DNA from: an uncultured Oscillospiraceae bacterium
GTDB lineage: Bacteria > Bacillota > Clostridia > Oscillospirales > Oscillospiraceae
DNA length: 64,000 nt
Assembly: GCA_947626265.1 (NCBI GenBank)
Contig: CANQRM010000012.1
Span: forward strand, 23,539 to 87,538
Direction of reading: 5' to 3'
Shown here: positions 57,050 to 64,000 of the stretch, one piece after another
How positions within the stretch are numbered: the stretch's first letter is position 1
Layout: every line of letters starts with the position of its first letter
Notes under the pieces: model-generated
What the model was told of the DNA's origin: nothing
Database searches by the model: none
The model's input: only the letters and a program-made list of their open reading frames with translations
Made by a program: the position numbers and the translations under genes

Positions 57050-57298
57050 GTCCTCTTTATCCGTACTCAAGTGACATGGTCGCTCATAAAAATCCCCATC
57101 AGTGAACCAGTGGTTCATTGATGGGGATTCCTTTATTTGATTAGGATTGTCTCTGCCCCTCGGCCAGCCATGGCGCCTTTGCCACGAGCCCGGGTCATAT
57201 GCCAGCATAGGAAACATCTTAACACCTATGTAACAGATAGTGCAAGAGCGCCAAACTTTTCTCTTTCGCGATTTAACCCGTTGACAATCGCTAGTTAA

Positions 57299-57313
57299 TG
57301 TGATAGCGTCACA
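57299..57313. promoter_or_regulatory. Dyad TGTGA-tagcg-TCACA downstream of TTGACA (57281-57286)
   Basis: Also present in copy 1 (6718-6732: TGTGA-taacg-TCATA; TTGACA 6700-6705). Confidence 0.5.
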
Positions 57314-57438
57314 TCAAATTCTGGACGATATGGAGCCTGCAAATAAAAAGTCAAGTCCCAAATGAGAAAAAAGTGCAGATAAGGAAAGGGCACGACAAAG
57401 AGGCTGGCGAGAGCCAGCCGGGACGGCAGGTATGAACT

Positions 57439-57891
57439 TTAGGGCAGAATCATAGCCGCGTGGTCATAGCTGTTCCAGTCCAGCTTCTGGCCGCAGCGGT
57501 CACAGTAGTTCTGGTACTCGCGCTCCAGCGTGCATCCACAGCCAGGGCAGACGGGATACGTCATCAGTCCATGGCAGGTATGAAAACAGCGGGTGAAGAC
57601 AACAGCCATTGGGATGCTGCGCATATCAGCTTTCACCAGCACCGGATAGCCCAATAACTCGTTGGGCGATTTCTCAAAACCAGTACAGATGTTCTCAAGA
57701 ACAGTAATGGTGGGTGAGGATTCCTTTCGGATGATGCGCCCGAAGTACCGTGGGCTCACCCCGCACTTCTCGGAGGCAGATTCATAGCTGAGGCCATTGA
57801 CACCGCAGAGCAGGAGCAGAGAGGACGAGAGCTTGTCTGGAAACATCGAAAAAATACACTTTCTGTCTAAGATGTTTCCAGCGTAAGACAC
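57439..57891 (-). CDS. HTH protein with C-terminal zinc-ribbon-like cysteines
   Basis: VNGLSYESASEKCGVSPRYFGRIIRKESSPTITVLENICTGF; CPGCGCTLEREYQNYCDRCGQ. Confidence 0.7.
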   Translation of the reverse strand: MSYAGNILDRKCIFSMFPDKLSSSLLLLCGVNGLSYESASEKCGVSPRYFGRIIRKESSPTITVLENICTGFEKSPNELLGYPVLVKADMRSIPMAVVFTRCFHTCHGLMTYPVCPGCGCTLEREYQNYCDRCGQKLDWNSYDHAAMILP

Positions 57892-57905
57892 AGGTTATAT
57901 ATCAC

Positions 57906-59132
57906 TCAAGGACATATGGTTCCTTGACTTTCCTGTTCGGCCAGGTATTCCTTGACCCTCGCGTAGTAGATGCGCAGGAACTTGTTGGCTCCGGCAGTCA
58001 TGTAGACGTAGAAGGGTTTTCCCTCGGAGCGTTTCTTGTCCAGGAACTGGTAGACGGGCTCATTCTCCGGCGCCAGGCGCAGATATATGGACATGACCTG
58101 AAACAGCGTTTTCCTCAGATGAGGTGAACCGCGTTTGGTAGAGGGATTGCTCTTGGTCTGTTTCTTCCCGGACTGGTCTACCTCGGGATCAACGCCCGCA
58201 AAGGCAATGAGAGAGCTTCTGCGGGGAAAGTTTCTCACATCTCCAATCTCGGCCATGAGCTGGGCGGCTGTGACCTCACCCACGCCGTACATGGCGTTCA
58301 CCACGGGATATTCCGGCAGTTGCTTTGCCAGACGGATCATCTCCCGCCGCACACCGGCAAGCAGTTCTCCGGCGGAAGTAAGCTCCCTGGCGGCAGTCTG
58401 GATCAGAAGCTTGGTATTGTCGTTCTTCGGGAGCGTGGTGACACAGTTAAGCGCGGCGGAGTAGACGTCGGCGGCCTTGCTGTCGGAGAAGTTGTAGCCA
58501 TGCCGCTTGCACCACTTGCGGTAACGCTCGGTGAAAGCGTTTTTGCTCACACCGGCCACACATGCGGCGTGCCAGAAGGTGGTGACAAAATCCACCCACT
58601 TCAGATGTCCGTCCGCCCGTTCCGGGCTGGAGAACAGTTCGTTCACGCCGGGAAAGACCTTGTCACAGAGGGAGATGAGGTTGTTCTGGAGCGATACGCC
58701 CATCTTCATGTACAGGTCATACTGGCGGCTGCAGATCTTCAGTTGTTGTCTTACGGCATCCATGTGTGTATATTCTCGCAAATCTACCCAGTGGTCAAGA
58801 GCAAATTGCGCAATCTTTCTGGCATCCTTCTCGTCGGTCTTTACTTTGCGGACTGTCCCGCCGGTGCTGTAGCCGTGGATCAAGAGAGGATTGACCACAC
58901 TGACAAAGATACCATGCTCATGTAACTGGGCCGCAATCGGCTCATGGTATCTGCCGGTAGCCTCCATGACCACTCTGGTATCCCCATCGAGGGACAAGAT
59001 GCGGTGAGCCAGCTCCTTCAGTTCAGGACCGCTGTGTCCCACATCCTCTGGCGTCATTACCACTTCTCCCATAGGGCGGAGGATAGCCACCGTGCTTCTG
59101 CCCTTGGATACGTCAATACCGACTGCGTTCAC
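57906..59132 (-). CDS. IS110-family transposase, copy A
   Basis: MNAVGIDVSKGRSTVAIL, VVMEATGRYH, VKTDEKDARKIAQFALDHW; C-terminal MYGVGEVTAAQLMAEIGDVRNF...AFAGVDPEVDQSGK...STKRGSPHLRKTL. Confidence 0.96.
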   Translation of the reverse strand: MNAVGIDVSKGRSTVAILRPMGEVVMTPEDVGHSGPELKELAHRILSLDGDTRVVMEATGRYHEPIAAQLHEHGIFVSVVNPLLIHGYSTGGTVRKVKTDEKDARKIAQFALDHWVDLREYTHMDAVRQQLKICSRQYDLYMKMGVSLQNNLISLCDKVFPGVNELFSSPERADGHLKWVDFVTTFWHAACVAGVSKNAFTERYRKWCKRHGYNFSDSKAADVYSAALNCVTTLPKNDNTKLLIQTAARELTSAGELLAGVRREMIRLAKQLPEYPVVNAMYGVGEVTAAQLMAEIGDVRNFPRRSSLIAFAGVDPEVDQSGKKQTKSNPSTKRGSPHLRKTLFQVMSIYLRLAPENEPVYQFLDKKRSEGKPFYVYMTAGANKFLRIYYARVKEYLAEQESQGTICP

Positions 59133-59408
59133 TTCTGTTACCTCCTCAAAGATAGAATACTGGCGACCGCTTTACTCATTGCCTGTTCAATCTCCTGGGC
59201 CGTGACACGAACGCACCGCAATATACGGTGGGACAACCTGCGTAAATCGAATGCTGCGAATGAGAGAGGCGGCTGACGGACTCCATATCGGACGTGCTAG
59301 TCCTTGGTATCGTGCGTCAGGCCATTTCTCCCCCATTCTACAGCTTTGGCTTTGAGTTGGCAAAACGCGGCTGGCTGCCGTGCTTCTTGCCTCAATCTTT
59401 ATTGTAGA
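59133..59408 (-). ncRNA. Candidate IS110 bridge RNA region, copy A (5' non-coding of transposase)
   Basis: Mosaic conservation with 60737-61005: gtgacacgaac, cggtggg, caacctgc.taaa.cgaa.gctgc, aatgagag, ggctgac; retained long stem. Confidence 0.45.
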
Positions 59409-59527
59409 CCTGCAAAGAAAAGTCAAGTAGGAAAAAGCGAATTATGAAACGGCCAAAACAGGTACACCAATCCTGACCGCATGACGCCTCTTTTTTGAAA
59501 CGGCGGTCTATTGAATGTAAGGAAGAA

Positions 59528-60736
59528 TCAGCAGTCTTCCAGGGCGTTCAGATACGCTTTTACTGTGGCATAGTAGGTGCGAAGGAATTTGTTGGCGGAG
59601 GCCATCATGTAGACCTTGTAGGGTTTACCCTCGGCGCGTTTTCTATTCATGAACTGGAAGATGGGTTCATCTGTTGGGGACTTGCGCAGAATGGTGCCCA
59701 TGACCAGGAACAGTGTCCGGCGCAAGGAAGCTGAACCGCGCTTGGAGATGCTGCGGCTGCGGATATCTACCGTGCCGGACTGATACGGTGGCGCGTCAAT
59801 TCCTGCAAAGGCCACAAGGGCTTTCTTGGAGTGGAACCGACGTACATCGCCGATCTCCGCCATGAGTTGAGGACCGAGGATGGCGCCAACGCCGTACATT
59901 TTCATAACGACAGGATACTCTGGCAACATCTGAGCCAGTTCGTTCATGCGCCGGCGGAGAATCGCCAAGGAAGAGGAAGATGCCTGGAGCTGGGCTACAG
60001 CCTGCTGAACGAGTACCTTTGTGGTGTCGCCTTTTGGCAAAACGCTGGGATAGCTGCAGGAATCCATGTATATCTCAGAGGCTTTCTCGTTGCTGAAGTA
60101 ATACCCATGCCTCCGGCACCATTTCTCATAGCGGCGTGTGAACTCTGCAACGGACGTGCCGCAAACGCACTCGCAATGCCAGAAACGGGCCACGAAGTCC
60201 ACCCATTTCTCGCTGCCGTCTGCACGGGGAGGGCTTGAAAACAGGTGGTTCGCACCCGGGAAGGTAGAATCCAGCAGAGAAATGAGATTGTTCTTCTGCA
60301 TGGTCTGTATCTTGCTGAGTTGCAGATACTGGCGATAGCAGGTCTTGAGTAGATGCCGTGTGTCCTCCTCGGGAGAGTACTGCGGCAGAGAGAGCCAATG
60401 ATCCAAGGCGTAGTTTGCCAGTTTTACGGCGTCCTTCTTGTCGGTCTTGGCCCGTCTTAAACTGTTGTTCCCGTAGTCATGTACCAGAATGGGGTTGACA
60501 ACGGAGACATATATCCCGCGCTCGTTGAGCGCATACAAAATCGGTGCGTGGTAGTTTCCTGTATATTCCATTACCACGCGGGTCTCACCGGGCAGGCTTT
60601 TAAGCTTCTCTGCCAAGTTGCTCAGTTCGCTGTCTGTGTGATGTACCTCGTATGGAGAGAGCACCACCTCGCCAAAGGGACGCATGGCGGCCACCATACT
60701 CTTGCCCTTGGAAACGTCGATACCAACTGCGTTCAT
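59528..60736 (-). CDS. IS110-family transposase, copy B
   Basis: MNAVGIDVSKGKSMVAAMRPFGEVV, VVMEYTGNYH, AKTDKKDAVKLANYALDHW, MYGVGAILGPQLMAEIGDVRRF, SKRGSASLRRTL. Confidence 0.96.
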   Translation of the reverse strand: MNAVGIDVSKGKSMVAAMRPFGEVVLSPYEVHHTDSELSNLAEKLKSLPGETRVVMEYTGNYHAPILYALNERGIYVSVVNPILVHDYGNNSLRRAKTDKKDAVKLANYALDHWLSLPQYSPEEDTRHLLKTCYRQYLQLSKIQTMQKNNLISLLDSTFPGANHLFSSPPRADGSEKWVDFVARFWHCECVCGTSVAEFTRRYEKWCRRHGYYFSNEKASEIYMDSCSYPSVLPKGDTTKVLVQQAVAQLQASSSSLAILRRRMNELAQMLPEYPVVMKMYGVGAILGPQLMAEIGDVRRFHSKKALVAFAGIDAPPYQSGTVDIRSRSISKRGSASLRRTLFLVMGTILRKSPTDEPIFQFMNRKRAEGKPYKVYMMASANKFLRTYYATVKAYLNALEDC

Positions 60737-61005
60737 GTCATTCCTCCAATACAATGATCTGCAACCGGACCCCATCTTTTCTCTTTGCCGATTCAATCTA
60801 TTGGGTGACACGAACACTCCGACAAGCGGTGGGCTCAACCTGCTTAAACCGAACGCTGCAATGAGAGGATGGCTGACAGTCTACAATTCAGGCCTGAAAG
60901 CCCAAGGAGGTTAAGGTCAGCCAGTTGCTCCTCTCATTGTAGCTTAGGCATGAGATGGGTGGAAGCCGGACTGGCTGCCCGGCTTCCCTGTCCAACTTTT
61001 ATTGT
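60737..61005 (-). ncRNA. Candidate IS110 bridge RNA region, copy B
   Basis: Two-part stem: gctgcaatgagag (60855-60867) with ctctcattgtagc (60931-60943), and ggctgac (60871-60877) with gtcagcc (60916-60922). Confidence 0.45.
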
Positions 61006-61020
61006 AATAGGAGGTATAAC

Positions 61021-61266
61021 ATGAAGTCAACTGGGATCGTCCGAAAGGTGGATGAGCTGGGTCGTATCGTGCTGCCCATAGAGTTGCGCCGTACAATGGA
61101 CATCGCGGAGCGCGACCCAGTGCTGATAACTGTCGCCGGTGAGACGATCATACTGAAAAAGCATCAGCCGGCCTGCGTATTCTGCAACAGTTTCAAAGAC
61201 CTCATAAGCTATAAAGGTAAGAACATCTGCCCCTCTTGCGTCACCTCGCTGGTCACAAAGGTGTAA
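61021..61266 (+). CDS. AbrB/SpoVT-type transcriptional regulator, copy 2
   Basis: MKSTGIVRKVDELGRIVLPIELRRTMDIAERDPV... near-identical to 6762-7007. Confidence 0.92.
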   Translation: MKSTGIVRKVDELGRIVLPIELRRTMDIAERDPVLITVAGETIILKKHQPACVFCNSFKDLISYKGKNICPSCVTSLVTKV

Positions 61267-61310
61267 TTGGTCGGCAACCCAAAGCTATTCCTGCTCTATG
61301 TTTCTATATT

Positions 61311-61340
61311 GCGTCCACCCCTTTGGTGGGCGCTCTTTTT
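61311..61340 (+). terminator. Rho-independent terminator after abrB copy 2
   Basis: gcgtccacc-ccttt-ggtgggcgc followed by tcttttt. Confidence 0.75.
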
Positions 61341-61441
61341 CCCATGAGGTTATGAGTGAATCTCTTACCGCTTGCGCCAAAGGTCCATCGCTGTTATAAT
61401 GCGTCCATGCAAAAAAGACCACTGAAAAGGAACCACAGACC

Positions 61442-63589
61442 ATGGATCATGCGAAGATCATAGCGGAGGAATTTGGCCTGCGCTCCGGGCAGATACAGGC
61501 GGTCATCGACCTGCTGGACGGGGGCAACACCATCCCCTTCATTGCCCGGTACCGGAAAGAGGCCCACGGCTCCATAGACGACCAGACCCTGCGGCAGATC
61601 TCCGAGCGGCTTACGTATCTGCGGGGGCTGGAAAAGCGCCGGGAGGAAATCGAAAAGGCCCTGACGGAGCAGGGCGTCTTATCGGAGGAGCTTTCGGAAA
61701 AGCTGCAAGCCGCCAAATCGCTGGCGGAGCTGGAAGACCTCTACCGGCCCTTCCGGCCCAAGCGCCGGACCAGGGCCACGGTGGCTAAGGAGCGGGGCTT
61801 GGAGTCCCTGGCCCAGTGGCTGCTACTGAACCAGGCCCGGTCGGATTTTTCCGCCATGGCGGAAAAATATACGGGCAAAGATGTGCCAGATGCCGAGAGC
61901 GCTCTCGCCGGGGCACGGGACATCATCGCCGAGATGGTCAGCGACGACGCTGCCCTTCGGAAGGACCTGCGGGCGCTGCTGTTGCGGGACGGCGTCATAA
62001 ACACCGCTGCGGCAAAGGACGAGGACAGCGTCTACCGGATGTACTATGACTATCAGGAGCCGGTGCCCCGCATGGCCGCCCACCGGGTGCTGGCCGTCAA
62101 CCGGGGCGAACGGGAGGGATTCCTGAAGGTGACCCTCGACCTGCCGGATGACCACATCCTGGACCGGATACGGCGGCGCTTCGTCCGGGGCAATGGCGAG
62201 GCCGCCCGGCAGGTGGCCATGGCCTGCGAGGACGCCTGGGACCGGCTCCTCTTTCCCTCCCTGGAACGGGAACTGCGGGGTGAGCTAACTGACCGGGCCA
62301 ACCAGACCTCCATCCGGGTCTTCAGCCAAAACCTCCACCAGCTTCTCATGCAGCCGCCGGTGAAGGGGCGGGCCATATTGGGCGTGGACCCGGGGTTCCG
62401 CACCGGGTGCAAGCTGGCCGTGGTGGACGAGAACGGCAAGGTGCTGGAGACGGGCGTGGGATACTTCACTCTGCCCGGCCAGACCCGCCAGAAGGAGCAG
62501 GCGGCAAAGCTCATCGAGGGCATGGTGCGGCGGCATCACGTGACGGCCATCGCCATCGGCAACGGCACCGCCTCCCGGGAGAGCGAGCAGTTCATCGTCT
62601 CCCTCCTGCCTGATCTCCCCGGCGCCGCCTACGCCATCGTCAGCGAGGCGGGCGCGTCCGTGTACTCCGCAAGCCCCCTGGCCGCCCGGGAATTTCCCGA
62701 TTACGACGTGTCCCTGCGCAGCGCCGTGTCCATCGCCCGGCGGCTGCAGGACCCCCTGGCGGAGCTAGTGAAGATCGACCCCAAGGCCATCGGCGTGGGG
62801 CAGTACCAGCATGACCTGAAGCAGGCGGAGCTGTCCGCCGCCCTGGACGGGATGGTAGAGCAGTGCGTAAACGACGTGGGCGTGGAGGTGAGCACAGCAT
62901 CGGCGGAGCTATTGAGCCGCGTGGCGGGCATCGGCCCCGTACTGGCCAGGAACATCGTGGCCTGGCGGGAGGAGAACGGGCCCATCCCCTCCCGGGCGGC
63001 ATTGAAGAAGGTGCCCAAGCTGGGCCCCAAGGCCTTTGAGCAGTGCGCCGGTTTTCTCCGTGTGGCGGACAGCCGAGAGCCCCTGGACGCCACCGCCGTC
63101 CACCCGGAGAGCTATGAAAGCGCCAAGGCGCTTTTGAAGACCCTGGGTTTCTCCCTGGGTGACATCCGAAACGGCGGCGTGCCCCAGATCGGCCCGAGGG
63201 CAAAGGAATATGGGCTGGTAAAGCTGGCCGCGGAACTGGATGTGGGCCTGCCCACCCTGGAGGATATGCTCTCCGAGCTTGCAAAGCCCGGCCGGGACCC
63301 CCGGGAGGAGCTGCCCGCCCCGGCCCTGCGCACTGACGTGCTGGACATCAAGGACCTGAAGCCCGGCATGGAGCTGACCGGCACGGTGCGAAACGTCATC
63401 GACTTCGGTGCCTTCGTGGACATCGGCGTCCATCAGGACGGCCTGGTCCACATCTCCCGCATGGCGGACAGGTTTGTGAAGCACCCCTCAGACGTGGTGA
63501 AGGTCGGCGACGTGATAAAGGTTTGGGTGGTGGAGGCAGACCCGGTGAAAAAGCGCATCGCATTGACTATGGTGAAGGAAAAGGCATAA
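61442..63589 (+). CDS. tex: Tex-family S1 RNA-binding protein
   Basis: TIPFIARYRKEAHGSIDDQTLRQISERL, ILGVDPGFRTGCKLAVVDENGKVLETG, SEAGASVYSASPLAAREFPDYDVSLRSAVSIARRLQDPLAELVKIDPKAIGVGQYQHDL, C-terminal S1 GTVRNVIDFGAFVDIGVHQDGLVHIS. Confidence 0.97.
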   Translation: MDHAKIIAEEFGLRSGQIQAVIDLLDGGNTIPFIARYRKEAHGSIDDQTLRQISERLTYLRGLEKRREEIEKALTEQGVLSEELSEKLQAAKSLAELEDLYRPFRPKRRTRATVAKERGLESLAQWLLLNQARSDFSAMAEKYTGKDVPDAESALAGARDIIAEMVSDDAALRKDLRALLLRDGVINTAAAKDEDSVYRMYYDYQEPVPRMAAHRVLAVNRGEREGFLKVTLDLPDDHILDRIRRRFVRGNGEAARQVAMACEDAWDRLLFPSLERELRGELTDRANQTSIRVFSQNLHQLLMQPPVKGRAILGVDPGFRTGCKLAVVDENGKVLETGVGYFTLPGQTRQKEQAAKLIEGMVRRHHVTAIAIGNGTASRESEQFIVSLLPDLPGAAYAIVSEAGASVYSASPLAAREFPDYDVSLRSAVSIARRLQDPLAELVKIDPKAIGVGQYQHDLKQAELSAALDGMVEQCVNDVGVEVSTASAELLSRVAGIGPVLARNIVAWREENGPIPSRAALKKVPKLGPKAFEQCAGFLRVADSREPLDATAVHPESYESAKALLKTLGFSLGDIRNGGVPQIGPRAKEYGLVKLAAELDVGLPTLEDMLSELAKPGRDPREELPAPALRTDVLDIKDLKPGMELTGTVRNVIDFGAFVDIGVHQDGLVHISRMADRFVKHPSDVVKVGDVIKVWVVEADPVKKRIALTMVKEKA

Positions 63590-64000
63590 AGATGTCAAAT
63601 CTTTCTTTTCCATCAATGCTACGCCAGCGGCAGACGGAGCAGCCAACACCGAGAAAGATCGGCCTGGTTTCTTCTTTCTCCTTCTTAAGCGCCACCAACA
63701 CGAGGGATACCAGTACTATGCGTTAGATTGGGGCCACTAACCTCACCTCAAGGATATTGTTCGCAAACACGGGGCTGAGATGAGGCACCCAAAGCCGGTG
63801 ATTGACCATGGAACGGTATGGCACCGTCGTCCGACAACAGCGCAAGCTTTTTGTGCCTATAGGGCAAAACACACATTTGCCATTGAACAACAGCCGGAAA
63901 TGTTGTATAATCTTGGAAACAAGAGATAATACACAATTATCTATTGGTTCCGCTGCTGTCAGTCAGAAAGGCATCCACCTACAAAAAGAACTCTTGCAAT

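Noticed and set aside
63600-64000. Small ORFs after tex
   Set aside because: No start/RBS or domain support; likely non-coding or degenerate.

Overview
The window looks like chromosomal accessory DNA from a Firmicutes (Clostridia / Oscillospiraceae-like) genome. This is judged from gene content only. Main blocks: (1) an IS3-family transposase (5' truncated) next to a two- or three-gene minus-strand operon of unknown function: a small ORF, a membrane protein, and an 852-aa HEXXH protein (1.0-5.6 kb). (2) A relic-rich hotspot (5.8-13.9 kb) with rfbA, hipA, dinB and ldh fragments, an AbrB gene, a YjjG-like HAD hydrolase paired with an unknown 409-aa protein, and an SF2 helicase with six C-terminal helicase-associated repeats. 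(3) A nearly continuous ~33-kb minus-strand cluster (46.8 to 14.0 kb). It runs from catalytically degenerate tyrosine-recombinase-like ORFs through RfbA, Wzm/Wzt-type ABC export, GlfT2-like glycosyltransferases, UDP-galactopyranose mutase and sugar nucleotidyltransferases. It continues with SGNH/MBOAT acyl-transfer genes and a dedicated fatty-acid-like pathway (KASIII, two ACPs, FabZ-like, FabG-like, split transketolase, radical SAM, double hot-dog, AMP ligase, type II thioesterase, LuxE, LuxC). Two genes in this cluster contain G9 tracts. I consider this cluster the best candidate for an undescribed system: an acylated, galactofuranose-containing surface glycan with LuxC/LuxE aldehyde chemistry and no luciferase. 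(4) 47-55 kb: a complete tyrosine recombinase and a frameshifted relative, a GIN-domain protein, a signal peptidase, an ECF sigma/anti-sigma-like module, and an inverted pair of Spo0A-C-like ORFs. (5) 55.4-63.6 kb: hipBA, two IS110 elements with conserved 5' non-coding regions that may encode bridge RNAs, a second AbrB gene, and tex. No tRNA, rRNA or CRISPR array was recognised. All family calls come from reading the translated sequence; no searches were run.
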